Shown here: one piece after another, positions 11,709 to 24,200 of the stretch | How positions within the stretch are numbered: position 1 is the first letter of the stretch | Layout: every line of letters begins with the position of its first letter | Source: Heterodera schachtii | Lineage: Eukaryota; Nematoda; Chromadorea; Rhabditida; Heteroderidae | Direction: 5' to 3' | Length of the DNA stretch: 64,000 nucleotides | NCBI GenBank assembly: GCA_023374025.1 | Contig: SIJG01000019.1 | Span: 62,001 to 126,000 of the forward strand | Program-made: the position numbers and the translations under genes | The notes under the pieces: generated by a model | Told to the model about the DNA's origin: nothing | The model's database searches: none | What the model saw: only the letters and a program-made list of their open reading frames with translations

Positions 11709-12178
11709 CAGGGATGGAATTCCGAGGCCCAAAAATTTTTCGGAAGTCGGAAGTCGGAATTCCGACCCCAAAAACATCGGAACTCGGAATTTTTCAAAAA
11801 ATAAAATATAATAATAAAAAAATAAATATTTAATAGGCTAAATTTTTAAAATTTTAACCAAGTAAAAGGTCATTTTTCAAACTGTTTTTAGTTTATTTCT
11901 ATATTTATTTGAAAATATTTTTAATGATTTTCAAAATATTTTGTAATTTTAAATTATTTTGGATTTTTTTTTGGGAAAGTTACACTTTTTTTTGCTTGCG
12001 CTTTATCCAAAGAGAATTTGGGAAACTGTGGGGAAGGGTCCGGCGGTGCCGAAAGGTGCCGCCGGGAAAAATTTAGTAATTTTTAATGCAAATTGTTAAC
12101 AAATTTTGTCCAAAAATGGCCAAATTTAGCGATTTTGAGCAAATTTTTCAAGAAAATTAAGTATCCGTGCCATCCCTG
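11709..12178. mobile_element. hAT-type element, CGGAATTCCG type
   Basis: Begins CAGGGATGGAATTCCGAGG and ends CCGTGCCATCCCTG. The word TCGGAATTCCGA and relatives recur inside. The shared GC hairpin core is at 12041-12064, followed by the common AATTGTTAACAAATTTTGTC tail. Flanks GTATGGAC and GCATAGGT are only weakly alike. It interrupts an older GACCTGG-type element. Confidence 0.7.
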
Positions 12179-12375
12179 GCATAGGTCCAAGTCGAGCACT
12201 AATTACATTTGTTTGATCAGAAAAGTCCACCCGAGAAATCTATTAGCGTCACAAAATGCAACGGCGGATCAACGACGAGTGTCAGCAGACTCGGAAGAAA
12301 AGAGTCACTTTTCGGGAAACAGTTGAGGAAATATATGGCACAACAACGGAAATTGGTAGGGAATGAACAATAATT

Positions 12376-12633
12376 TAGGGTTGCGCCCCGAAGGGGTTTT
12401 ACGAAAGTCGTCAATTGCACTTGAAATGAGATGGAAATGTCTTTAAATTAGTTTTTAAAACTTTTTTGTTTTGGAACTTTTTCCCGACTTTTTATGAAAA
12501 TTTCGCTCCCCGACAAAGGTTGTCTGCCCCCGACATTTTTTAAATTTCTCCAGCCACCTCCGACAAATTTAGTCGGGGAATTTTCACCCCGAACACCGAT
12601 TTTTCCAACCCCGGCGTCGGGGTCGCAACCCTA
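12376..12633. mobile_element. hAT-type element, CCCCGACA type
   Basis: TAGGGTTGCGCCCCG at the left and GTCGCAACCCTA at the right, with flanks CAATAATT and TAATAATT (7 of 8). CCCCGAC and GTCGGGG words fill the right half. 258 bp. Confidence 0.7.
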
Positions 12634-12684
12634 TAATAATTAATTGGTTTTGCCATGGTTGTTTAAGGTGCTAGGTCGTGTTTC

Positions 12685-12965
12685 ATAAATCCGCTGTTTT
12701 AGTGAATTTTTTGACAAAACATTGCATAACTGTGCTTAAAGGCAATCAAATTTTTCATTCTTGGTCCGATCAGATAGCCCAGCTTTATCTCTATTAGCGT
12801 GCAAAATTTCAAACTAAATTATCAAATTTGACAAAATTACGGCAGAAATAGTATTTTCATACAACTTTTTCTAAAGTTGAACAAATTTTTTTTTAATTTT
12901 ACAAGCTAATAGAGAAAAATCTTGGCTAATTGAATGATACCAAGAAGGCAAAATCTGATTGTCTT
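12685..12965. repeat. Palindromic repeat
   Basis: ATCTCTATTAGCGTGCAAAATTT is mirrored by ACAAGCTAATAGAGA about 110 bp later. It is the same family as the palindromes at 17.4, 23.6 and 32.6 kb but more diverged. Confidence 0.5.
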
Positions 12966-14041
12966 TAAGCAAAAATATGCCATATTTTGTCGAAAAATTC
13001 GCTAAAATGGCGGATTTTATGAAATGACCCATGACCCAGCACAGTTTTTTAAAATGAAATCGCAACAAAATTTGAAATCCAAAAATGAAGTTTTCCATAA
13101 AAAATTTTCCCAAATGATTCAGTGCTCTCCGCGAGTGTTGAACGCAGATTAGTCCTTGATTGAGCATAGGCATTATAAAATATTGTGAATTTTCATGTTT
13201 GTCTGCGTTTTGAGGGTTTGACAAATTTTTTTGTTAACAAATTTCATAAAATTCCTAATAGCAAATCGAGCTGAAAATTTGGGATAATGGCAGTTCATAC
13301 AATGGGCGGTTTGTACAATAGACAGTTTTTATAAAAGCTTAGAATAAACATAAGCTTTTGAATTAAGCTTATGCTTGAGCCTAGGCTTAAGCTTAAGCAT
13401 AAACTTGCTTGGGCTTAGGTATAAGCTTAGGCTTAGGCATTGTTTTATAAAAACTTATATTGTATGAACTGTATATTGTACGAACTGCTCTTTAACAAAC
13501 ACGTTTATTAACATTTTCAAAACATTTAATATTAAATATTTTTTTTTGTTTTTTTTTAATTTCAAAAAAGAAAAAATTAAAAAAAATAACGAAAAAAAAT
13601 TAAAAAAGCATAAATGGAAAATATGGGAAATGACCAATAAGAATTCATTCAAGTAAATTCAAACCACAGCCCCAGCAACAAATCCATATTGTTAATTACA
13701 ATTAATAGATTGTTTTAATGCAGATTAAAAAGAAATCCAAAAATTTGAAATCGGCAATTTGCCCTGAGGGCATGGAGTGATCTTTCGCCCTTACACAAAT
13801 TTCCTTTAATCTCTTTCAAATTGCTTTTTTTGATTTATTTATTTTTCTTAGAGAATTCAAACTAATTCAACGTCATTCATTTACAAACGCCCACAAATAA
13901 ATTTGAACATTGATTAATGAGACAATAATATTTGTGAATAATACAATTAATTACAATATTAATTATAATTAGCGTATTAATTGCTTTTTCAAAAAAAAAT
14001 AATATTTTATTATAAAATAAAAATAATTTAATTTAGTGCAC
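12966..14041. other. Upstream region of the SPRY gene; no gene
   Basis: 13330-13445 holds AAGCTT/CCTAGGCTTAAGC words like those at 5.9 kb. The rest is AT-rich. The last 100 bp before the SPRY gene start are nearly pure A/T. No TATA or trans-splice signal can be assigned with confidence. Confidence 0.45.
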
Positions 14042-17000
14042 ATGTCGAATACATCGAGTGGTCGACGACAACGTCTTGAAAGGAGCAGCAGCAGTATTAG
14101 GGAACTGCAACAACTGCAAGAAATTGCTGTGGCCATTGAAAATTTGGCCGCACCGAATTCGCGACAACGGCATGACTCTTCTGCTGGTGATAGTGAGCAT
14201 GGAGAAATTTTGATGGCCATTAACCAACTGCAACAGGTGGATGAGTGAATTAAGAAATACATTTTAAAAAAATTAAATTAAATTTTGGTACTCTTGACTG
14301 ATGTTTTTTCCCGTGGACGGTCCCGACAAATATGGCATCAATCGATAGCTCTTGATGAGACAAATCGATCTAAGGGTGGGGGAAGTTGATCAGAAGCGAT
14401 TAAAGCGGGTTTTGAACCGATTAAAAGCCGAAAAAATGAAGAAAATTGGGCATTTTTTTTAATGGACACTTCAGTATCAAAGAAAATATGGATAAACAAA
14501 ACAAAAGTAAATGTTCGCAAAAAGGAGCATGCGAAGACGGAGCAAGTAGTGGGGCGAGACGGAGGGCGGAGGAAGCAGTCTGACGAGCGCCACAGGCGAT
14601 TGACTGCGGGGGCCCGTGGCCCGCCGAAGGGCCCCCGCCAATCAGTCAACCGTCTGCGGATCACGCGCGGACTTCTTCCGTAGTCTTGCCCCACCTACTG
14701 GCCGCCGTAATCCTTCCCCCACCCTTAGATCGATGTGTCTCATCGAGAGCTATCGACTGGTGCCATATTTGTCGGGACCGTCCACGGGGGAAAAAACATT
14801 GTATAAGTCCTTAATTTTAAGCAAATCAGCGAAATTGATGCAAAATTTGAATATTTATGCCGAGAGCTTAAGCGAGAAGTTGAGAATGTACAAACTGGCA
14901 CCACAATTCAACTTGAACACGTGCGTTCAAAAAAAAAAAAATTTTGAGCAAATTAAATTGACAACAATTTTTTTTTAACTATTTGTTGTCATTGTTTATC
15001 CCCGGCAGATTTTGGGTCGAATTGCTCAATTAGAACGGGTGCAAGCCTTCAAGTCATCAACGCCGCCTTCCGTTGAATTCGTCCGAAATGGAAACAATGG
15101 TACTAGCAGCAGATGGGGCTGGCTGCTCGAGAGTCTCGAGCCTAATTGCCCAATTCTTGGTCTAGGGTCTCGAAATGCGAAACAGGGGGTGGTGGGGGGA
15201 GGAATTATCGAAAACGGAAAATTTTGACACTTGTCTGCACTTAATTTTACACAATATAAAATGACAGCTAAATCATTACCTAAATGATTATATTAAGCAT
15301 CGACGCCATTGGCAGATGTAAGAAATAATGGATACCCATTGAATGGCATTTACAATCCGTCACCAATCATTTCTGATCAGCGCGTGCAGCAGCCAAACGA
15401 TGGGGTGATGAATGGCACTTACAATCCGTCACCAATCATTTCTGATCAGCGCGTGCAGCAGCCAAACGATGGGGTGATGAATGGCACTTACAATCCGTCA
15501 CCAATCATTTCTGATCAGCGCGTGCAGCAGCCAAACGATGGGGTGATGAATGGCACTTACAATCCGTCACCAATCATTTCTGATCAGCGCGTGCAGCAGC
15601 CAAACGATGGGGTGATGAATGGCACTTACAATCCGTCACCAATCATTTCTGATCAGCGCGTGCAGCAGCCAAACGATGGGGTGATGAATGGCACTTACAA
15701 TCCGTCACCAATCATTTCTGATCAGCGCGTGCAGCAGCCAAACGATCGAGTGATGAATGGCACTTACAATCCGTCACCGATCATTTCTGATCAGCGCGTC
15801 CAGCAGCCAAACGATGGGGTGAAAGAATGAATAATTATTATAAATAGCATTTTTGTAAGGATTTTTTAAATTTTTCATTAGCATTTTTAATAATTTAAAT
15901 TAAATTCAATGATTGACTGAATACAAAAACATAATCCGTTTTTCGGCTTACAATTTGCTATAATTGAAAAAATAATCATTATTTTCAGTTGTTTGCTATA
16001 CACTTGAAAAATTGTTGGGACAAATACGCCTGTCACATTGGCCTCAAAATCCTTGGCACTGACTATTTGACCATTCGAAAGACAGATCAAAGCGGTAAAA
16101 ACTTTTTAGTTCCATATACAAAAAATATTTTGAAAAGGTTGAGCGATTTTTTTAATTTAATTAAAATTTTAAGAAAAATTCCCAAGAGTCTTTTTTGTAA
16201 AATTTTTCCTATCCTGGTTGAAAACTGGGATTCCTGACCCCGAAATTTCATGATTCCAGGGATTGTGGACAATTTTTTTTATGAAAAATCACCAAATATT
16301 TAATGAGATAAATAAATACCAAGAAAAAATCCAATTAAAAAAGTACAGTATACCCCCATTATCATTATTCTACAGTGGATTGGAGTTATGTGTTCTCAAC
16401 GTGCCCCGTGCCGACCGGCGGAAGTGCCGGCATTTTTTACTTCGAGGTGGACATTTATCACATGCTTAGGTGAGGCACTGAAAAATGAATCTTTTAGCTT
16501 GTCATGGCACTTGGACCCTGAGGCCTGGCTGGACCTGGATTTTTGTTTTAAAAAGCAAACAAATATTTGAAAATTCAAAATATCTAATTGACAATAATAC
16601 AAATCAATTTCCATAACATTTCCCTAAAATGATCATTTTTGTGATATTTAAGTTAAATTTAAAAAAATAAATAATAACCTAAAAAGCCTGGTGTGTTCTA
16701 CGGTACTGGGACTACCGTAGGCGTCGCACTGGGGGAAAACTTGAAATTTTGATCAATCAATATGAAAATCAATGTACTCGGACAAATCGAACATTGATAA
16801 ACAGGCTGTTTTTTTTTAATTTTAAGTTGCTTCACCATCGGACTGGCCACTAAGCAAATGCCATTGGCGCCACAATTGGCCGTGCCGGCACACAACGCTT
16901 CTTCCGCTGCTGCTTCTGCTCCCGATGGCACCACCACCCATTTGTTTGGTGGCACAGATCATTTTTTGCTAATGATTTCGATGAGCAGCATTAAGCCACC

Positions 17001-17133
17001 AAGACAACAAGGACCAACAACAACGAAAAGCACAACAACAGAATTTTTATGTAGCGATATTGTTGGATTTGGCATTGAATTGGCAAACGGACGGATAATT
17101 GTCACGAAGAATGGACGCCGTTTGGGTGAATAA
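14042..17133 (+). CDS. Coiled-coil, 23-residue-repeat and SPRY domain protein
   Basis: Seven exons join in consistent phase to 464 residues: 14042-14236, 14822-14920, 15009-15099, 15316-15818, 15989-16094, 16376-16469 and 16827-17133. Residues 1-130 are Gln/Glu/Leu-rich (IRELQQLQEIAVAIENL, CRELKREVENVQ) and look coiled-coil. Exon 4 has seven near-identical copies of a 23-residue unit starting NGTYNPSPIISDQRVQQPND. Exons 5-7 carry the SPRY signature: NCWDKYACHIGLKIL, GIFYFEVDIY, CFTIGLATKQMPL and VGFGIELANGRIIVTKNG. Ala/Thr-rich filler sits inside the last third, and the domain stops right after TKNGRRLGE, short of the usual C-terminal strands. SPRY domains bind partner proteins. Cyst nematodes have many SPRY genes of RanBPM type, some secreted (SPRYSEC), but no signal peptide is visible here, so an intracellular role is more likely. 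Confidence 0.75.
14301..14799. mobile_element. Inverted-repeat element in SPRY gene intron 1
   Basis: ATGTTTTTTCCCGTGGACGG at 14301 is answered by CCGTCCACGGGGGAAAAAAC ending at 14799. The arms run about 85 bp (to GGGTGGGGGAAG and its complement). The middle is GC-rich (GCCCGTGGCCCGCCGAAGGG). It accounts for most of the 585-bp intron. No clear target duplication. Confidence 0.6.
15342..15818 (+). repeat. 69-bp coding tandem repeat, seven units
   Basis: Seven in-frame copies of a 69-bp unit. Units differ at only a handful of bases (T/C in the first, one GGG to CGA change in the sixth, A/G and G/C in the last). The near identity implies recent expansion or gene conversion. Confidence 0.9.
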
Positions 17134-18065
17134 TAATAATAAAACATCCTCAGTTTCCTAGGCCATAACTTTTTTTTTTACATAATAAGTAATTGCTCAT
17201 TTATTGGTATTAATTGAGGGCTTGAAGTCTCCGCAAAAGTTGAATTTATTTTTTCTTCTCTTCTGTTTTTTTTTAAATTTCAGTGTCAATATTTGCTCTT
17301 TTTTGTATTAATAAATTCCTGAGATTTGGAGCTTTCGATTGACACAAAAATGCAAACTTTGACTAAGTTAGAAAAAAGTTATGGTCTAAGAAAACGAAGG
17401 TGATCATTGATTGGGGACCCGACTCGCTCAGTTGGGCCTCAGCATGTTTTTGGCTGTAACTTTTTTGTTTATCAAACAAATCGAATGTTGTTTGTATCAT
17501 TCATTATCCCTAAGTGATCTCTATAAGCCTGCAAAATCTCGAAAATTTCCGTCAATTTGGAAAAAAAAATTTATGGCCAAAAATGACTGAAAACCTGATT
17601 TCTGATGTACTTTTTGTCATAAATTTGCTTCAAAATTGACGGAAATTTTCGATATTTAGCAGGCTTATAGAGCATGTTAAGGGCTCTCGAATGATACCAA
17701 AATTGTTGGATTTTGTTGACAAAGAAAAAAGTTATAGTCCAAAAACATGCTGGGGCCCAAGGGCATGCATAAAGTGCAATAAAGCCATAAAAAATTACTA
17801 AACAATTTTTAATTAAAAAATATTTTAAGATATTGCCGATTTGTACTTTTCTGCTGCCCAACCGCTCTTTCCGTTTGTCTCTTTGAGAGATTTTGGTGCC
17901 ACAATTGAAGCCAATTTTGGGCCAAACTTCAAATTTAAGCCATGAGAAGTGTAAGAAAAAGCATAAATGTAAAAAAACGTCGTATTTTATGTCTTTCCGA
18001 ATGGTTTTATTTTATTTATTTATTTTTATTTTCTTAAAGTTTTGTATTACAATAAACAATTTTTG
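17134..18065. repeat. 3' flank of SPRY gene and a palindromic repeat
   Basis: AATAATAATAAAACATCC just after the stop may serve as polyadenylation signal. About 17440-17760 is a palindrome: TTATCCCTAAGTGATCTCTA and CTTATAGAGCATGTTAAGGG face each other around a roughly 90-bp centre, with AAAAACATGCTGGGGCCC at the outer end. No gene. Confidence 0.5.
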
Positions 18066-18073
18066 GTGCTGAT

Positions 18074-18813
18074 CAGGGATGGCATTCCGAGGCCCCAAAA
18101 ATTTTCGGAAATCGGAAATCGGATTTCCGAGGCCCAAAAATTTTTCGGAAGTCGGAAATCGGAATTCCGACCCCAAAAACGTCGGAAATCGGAATTCGGA
18201 AGTCGGAAATCGGAAATTTTCAAAAAATATAAAATATAATAAAAAAATTTTTAAATATTATAATAGGCTAAATTTTTAATTCTTAACCAAGTAAAAGCTG
18301 GTTCAAAATTTTTTTGATCTATTTAAATAAATATTTGCCTTAAAAAATTATTCAATGATTTTCATCAAAAATTTTACCTTTTTTTTGCGGCGCGCTTTTT
18401 CAAAATTTTTGAAAACACGGCGGGCGAGGTCCGGCGGTGCCGATAGGCGCGCCGGTGAAAATTTTTTATAATTTTTAATCAAATTGTTAACAAATCTTGT
18501 CCAAAAATGACTAAATTTAGCGATTTTGAGGCAAAAATTTCTCAAGAAAAATATGATTTTTAGGGTGCGGCGGTGCCGATAGGCGCCGCCGGGAAATTTT
18601 TGAAAATTTCAATGCAATTTATTAACCAAAATTGTAAAAAATTGTTAATTTTTTGAAAAAAAAATTCAAAAAAATTTCCGAAAATTTCCGACTTTTTATC
18701 AAAAATTTCGGAAGTCGGAATTCCGACGTCCAAAATTTTTTCGGAAATCGGAAATCGGAATTCCGACCCCAAAAATGTCGGAAATCGGAAATCGGAATTC
18801 CGTGCCATCCCTG
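18074..18813. mobile_element. hAT-type element, CGGAAATCGG type
   Basis: CAGGGATGGCATTCCGAGG to CCGTGCCATCCCTG, with perfect 8-bp duplications GTGCTGAT (18066-18073 and 18814-18821) fitting the hAT T2/A7 preference. TCGGAAATCGGAATTCCGA words are stacked at both ends. The GC hairpin core occurs twice, at about 18432-18455 and 18568-18591, so the core itself can duplicate. Confidence 0.85.
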
Positions 18814-19363
18814 GTGCTGATCACTCCTACTGTAAACGCATTATTTTCCTACGGAATACAGTATACTTTTCAAAGACAACCGTATGGATGGATCGGAATT
18901 ACAAGTTTCGATATTTTAGGAAAAATTTCTGAACTATTCTAGCTTTTATTTTTCAAATTAAAAATTTTTTTACCAGTTTGAACAATGATTTAATCAATCC
19001 AAAAAAACATTAATTCTTAATTTTACCCATGTATAAAAATACTAATTTTGCACATAATCTGAAGGATTAAAGAAATTTTGGATTTTAAAACAAATTTAAT
19101 AAATTAATTTTTGCACCAAGAAATTTTCGGAAATGCGTTTACTTTTTGAACTGGAAGCCTAAAATTGACTCGGTCGGTGTGTTAATTTACCTTTGAATTC
19201 CTTAACACGGCGAGTCAATTTTGGGCTCCAAGCGCAAATAAGTTTATTATATTTATTTAGTAAACAGAACGCCAAAACTTTGCAAAATAAAAATTTTTTG
19301 TTGGGATTTTCCCTTGTAAAAATGGAAGAGCCGATCTCGAGTTAAAAACTTAACGGTAATAGT

Positions 19364-19969
19364 TAGGGATGCGATTTTTAGGCACAAAAAATCGCGAAAT
19401 AGGCACCTAAAAAGGCATTAAAAAATCGCAAAATAGGCATTAAATAGGCACAAAATCCTCGAATAGGCACTAAAATAGGCAAAAAAAAATTTTTTATAAA
19501 GCTTTTTAGATAGCAAAACACGTAAAAATTAATCAAAAAATTTATTTTGCCAATATTTCATTGTTTTAAAGTTGTTTTCGATAAAAACAATTTTTTAAAA
19601 CAAAAATTTTTATGAAGAAAAAATAATTAATTTTTGGGGACGAATTTTTGTGAAAATTTTTTTCAATTCTTATTGGTGTATTTTATGAATTTTTTTTCAG
19701 GTCGATTCTTAGGGGTGTATTTTTCATTTTTATTGCATTTTTGTTAATGATTTTTCTGGAAATCCTGAAAAATTCGTCAAAAATGGCGAAATAGGCACAA
19801 AAATAGGCAAATAGGCATTAAGCACAAAAAGTCCAAAATAGGCAAAGTTAGGCATTATAAAAGTCATCGTAGACACCCCAAACCAAGCGGAAAATGTTGT
19901 TTTTCATGCTTATTTACACGTATTAAGTGCGCAAAAATTTTAGGCATTTGCCTAAAAATCGCATCCCTA
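19364..19969. mobile_element. hAT-type element, AAATAGGCAC type
   Basis: TAGGGATGCGATTTTTAGGC to GCCTAAAAATCGCATCCCTA, with perfect 8-bp duplications GTAATAGT (19356-19363 and 19970-19977). AATAGGCA words fill both ends. The centre has AGGGGTGTATTTTTCATTTT, a module shared with the elements at 50.6 and 60.2 kb. Confidence 0.85.
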
Positions 19970-20734
19970 GTAATAGTATACTTTATCCCCCCGCTTTTTT
20001 CCAAAAAAAAATAAAATTTTTAAAAGTGTTTAAAGATAGGTTTTAGGGGGGTTTCGGGGTCGCTTATCACGAATCCGACATCCATTTCAACCAATTTCGA
20101 ACCCCGGACCCAAATTCGAACAAAAAGTCGAAAACTCAAATTTTTCGAATTTCACATTTTTGTTTCAACTTTGTTAAATACATGGAAACGACATTAGTAC
20201 TTCAATAAAAAGTCATTTTAAACCATTTTTATGCTAAAAATGGAAAATTTAAAATTTTTTGTTGGGATTTTCCCTTGTAAAAATGGAAGAGCCGATCTCG
20301 AGTTAAAAACTTAACTTTTACAAAATAAATTTGGAATCACTAGAGGGGGTCAAAAATGGACCTATACAAAATTTTAAGCAAAATTACCAATAGGAAAAAA
20401 GTTTTTCCAAGGGCAATTTTTTTTCTTTTTCTCTCATTTTGGCGTTCTATTTCCTTGTCTCTAACATATAAAATAACACCTAAATCATTTATTTGACAAT
20501 AAACAATTTTTTAAACTTCTGACTAACTTAGAAATATTCTTCAGAATTTTCTCTTCAAAATGAGCATAAAATGGTTTTGTTTGGTCTAGTATTGACCAAG
20601 TTATAAGGTAAAAAATTTCAATAAAATCACCAGAAAACATAGTGTAATTATTTGTATTTGAATTTATTTCTTTTGGCATTCTGTTTTTTTATTATTTTAT
20701 TTATTTTCTTTAAAAAATGAACTTTACACACAAA

Positions 20735-20805
20735 CACAGAGAGGAATTGAACCTGAGCCCCCCCCCCCCTTTTTGTTACTCACTCACAGATCACTAATTG
20801 TTAGG
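20735..20805 (-). pseudogene. tRNA-derived segment inside the PIF/Harbinger-like element
   Basis: On the minus strand GGTTCAATTCC matches a tRNA B box, with TAGTGATCTGTGAG upstream as a weak A box and a G run between. Probably a relic. Confidence 0.3.
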
Positions 20806-21251
20806 ACGAAAAATCCAACTTAATTGTACTTGGAGCCCAAAATTGACTCGCCGTGTAAAGATAAGGGTACTCGTGCAGTTTACGTCCCATAAATTTTTTT
20901 TAATATATAAATTTTTAAAGTTCGAATTCGGGTTCGGGATTCGAAAAGCACGATTGTGAGTTCAGACTCGTGATCAGCGACTCCGAAAATCTATAAAAAT
21001 TAGTTTTAAAATTTATACAATAAAATTTTATGGGTGCACAAGTACCAAGATAAGGGTTAAAGTCTATTGCTACATACATCAGGCACTTCCATAAATATTC
21101 ATCCGAAAATGGGAGCCCTCACATTAAAAAAGAAATCGCTCGTCTTGGAAAATTTCTAAAAATTTCATTAAAAAACTTATTAATGCCATATTATTACCGC
21201 TTTTTCCATATTTAGACCGAATAAAATACCCCAATATTTCATTTCTAAATT

Positions 21252-24200
21252 ATGTCATTTCGGTCAGCAGCGGTATTAGGGCTTAACTTGGTAAGCCAAA
21301 ATTTATTTTTTATTTTTTTCCGTCGATTTTTTCCCAAAAAATTTCAGCGTAAAGCATCCAAATTTGTGTTGTTCGGCGCATTGGCCACTGGTGGCAGTGT
21401 GTTGCTGTACTCGTTGGAGAATAGTGGTGCCCGTGCCTACGACTTTGTTGTGCACCCGAGCCATTTGCCATGGTCCCACGGCGGACTGATGGACGCAATT
21501 GACATGCGATCGTCCGTTTTTCCTGTCCCATATTTAACATTTTATACAATGTGTCAACTTTTTAACCGTAATATATCCGACCGCTACAACAAATTTTGGT
21601 TTGCCCCGATTTTAGTAAAAAAAAAGTTTTGTCAACGCCTGAAATTTAAAAAAAAAAAAGTCGTCGGCCAAGAAACCGTTGAAAAACCAACCCTCGATTT
21701 ACCTCGCAATAAAAAGGGCATTTTTCTATTTAGTTTGGTGGACTATATGCAAGCAAAACCATTATGGATGAGTTTTTTGGTCCCTCAAATAATACCCAAA
21801 ATTGGAACCCCTCCGTGTTTTTTATGAATTATTTTATTTTTTTCAGGGTTCGTCGCGGTTACCAAGTGTACAAGCAAGTGTGTGCCGCATGCCATTCCAT
21901 GAAATTCATCCGTTACAACCATTTTGTCGACAATTTCATGACACGGGATGAGGCGAAGACGGAGGCTGGCGAGGTTTTTTTTTTTGCCGAAAAATTTGCC
22001 AAATTTGAGCATTAATTTTGAGTCTTTTTTTTTTAATTTTAACATGTTGCACGAACCATAAAATGTTCAATGTCTCAATGGTTCTGTATGGGTTTATTAA
22101 TTTTTAAAAATCAGTGTTTTCAAACCTTTTTGGTAACGATTTTTAAATTTCAAAAATTTAACAAACTAATCGAACAAAATCTCCCTGAGGTATCTTCAAA
22201 TACCAAATGATAACACGGAGCCAAAGTTTTGGATAAATCATGTTAAAAGTAGAGTTAAGCCCTGACACTCTCTGCTTGATATGAAAAATCGGGTATCGGG
22301 GAGGAATATTTCCCCGACAAAATTTGTCGGAAATCGATGGCGAAATTTAAAAATTTCGATTTGCAACACCCTCATCAAGCAGTAAATTTCATAAAAAGTC
22401 GAAAAACAAGAAAACAAAATTTTTCTAAAACAAATATGTCTTACAATTCGAACCCCCCGCACTGGGTCGGGGCCTTTAACCCCTAAAAATGCCGAAAATT
22501 TCAAAAAAAAAAAAAATCATTCCCTTCAGGCACTGATCCCGGACTTGGACGATAATGGTGTGGAAATTCTTCGTCCCGGGCTGCTCAACGACACGTTGCC
22601 AAGCCCCTACAAAAACAACAAGGCGGCCGCGGCGGCGAACAGTGGCGCATTGCCACCCGATTTGTCACTGATTATGTGGGCCCGGGAAGGGGGCGAGGAC
22701 TACGTGTTCCATCTGTTGACCGGGTTTGTTTGTTTGTTTGTCTCGTCATCATTTAAAAAAAAAAACCGTAGTACAAATGACGGGGAGGTCCCGGGATTTG
22801 TTGGACCTCCCAAAACTCAAAATTTTTAAAAATTTTCTAAGGCAGGGCTGAAAGAAAAATTGACCCTAGATTTTCCACGGCGGCATCGCCGGGTCCAAAA
22901 TTTTCCATTATTTTTCCAAAATGAAATCTCAAAATGGCCAAGAATTCCTTTTTTCCGTTTCCCTGTTGATACCCCATCCAAGATCTATTTCAACAAAAAA
23001 AAAATTGCAAAATTTTCAAAAAATTTCCCGACACAGTTGGACCACTTGGTCCCCAAAAGTTCTTTGAAAAATGCGTCGCCGGCCAAAAAATTGCATAATA
23101 AATATAGTAATGGGTTGTTTAAAATATTAAGATTTTTCGTTTTTTTTTTTCAATTCCCAAATTTCCCATTTTTTTGCTTGGTTTCAGCTATGGCTTCGAC
23201 GCACCGGCGGGCATTGACGTGGAGGAGGGCAAGGCGTTCAACCCGTACTTCCCCAACGGCTGTGTGTTGGCCATGCCGCAACAACTGTTTGACGAAGGCA
23301 TTGACTATGAGGACGGCACGCCGGCAACAATGTCGCAACAGGCCAAGGACGTTTGCACCTTCTTGCGCTGGGCCGGCGAACAATGGCACGACACGCGCAA
23401 ACGCTGGGCATGGAAGGTCAGCCAATTTGCCGTTGTCGTTTGTGGTGGTTGGCACTTACCCCAGAGTTATAGTTTCGGAGACCTCTAGGCTCTCCAAATT
23501 AAAAAAAATACGGAATCCGCAATTCCGGAGGAACAAAAAATCTCCGGAATTTGGACCCCGGGGGGGCAAAGATGGGACGGACCGGGACGACTGGGCGCCA
23601 GCCCGGTTTTTGGAGCATAACTCTTTTTCGTAGTTGTCCGAATTGAATAAATTTAAGAGCATTCGATAGCCCTATGTATTCTCTATTAGCAAGCAAAAAA
23701 TCGAAAAATTTCATTAGGTTTCAGAAAAGTTATGGCCAAAAAAACTAGACAAACTGGGTTTTCCGAAAATTTTTAGCCATAACTTTTCTGAAACCTAATG
23801 AAATTTTTCGATTTTTTGCTTGCTAATAGAGAATACATAGGGCTATCGAATGCTCTTAAATTTATTCAATTCGGACAACTACGAAAAGAGTTAGGCTCCA
23901 AAAACCAGTCTGGCGCCCAGTTGGCTGGCGCCCAGTCGACCCCCACCGAAGATGGGATGCTCTGTTTATTGATTGGACTGCTCTTGTCCGCCTAAATTCC
24001 CGAGACTCGATAACCGTTTCAAAACGAACGTTGCCGCCGAAACGTCGCCAGCATTCAAAATTTGTTTTAAATTTTTTTTGAAAACAAAAATTCATGGAAC
24101 AAACTTTTTTTTTCTTTGAAATTTTTTTATAATTTTTTTTCAAATTATGCTAGGGTAATAAAAAAAATTTTATTTTGCGCGAAATTTTGTCCCGCCACAT

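Larger units (their letters stand above)
19202..20869. mobile_element. PIF/Harbinger-like inverted-repeat element with nested insertion
   Basis: CACGGCGAGTCAATTTTGGG at the left is matched exactly by CCCAAAATTGACTCGCCGTG at the right, with TAA on both outer sides, the size of a PIF/Harbinger target duplication. A 66-bp segment (containing GAGCCGATCTCGAGTTAAAA) occurs at about 19287-19352 and again at 20247-20312. Another degenerate end lies head to head just upstream (about 19146-19176). A related left end is at 53855-54110. The hAT-type element 19364-19969 is nested inside. No transposase frame. Confidence 0.6.

Noticed and set aside
15342..15818. CRISPR-like array of evenly spaced repeats
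   Set aside because: The units are contiguous 69-bp coding repeats without spacers, in frame within a spliced eukaryotic gene.
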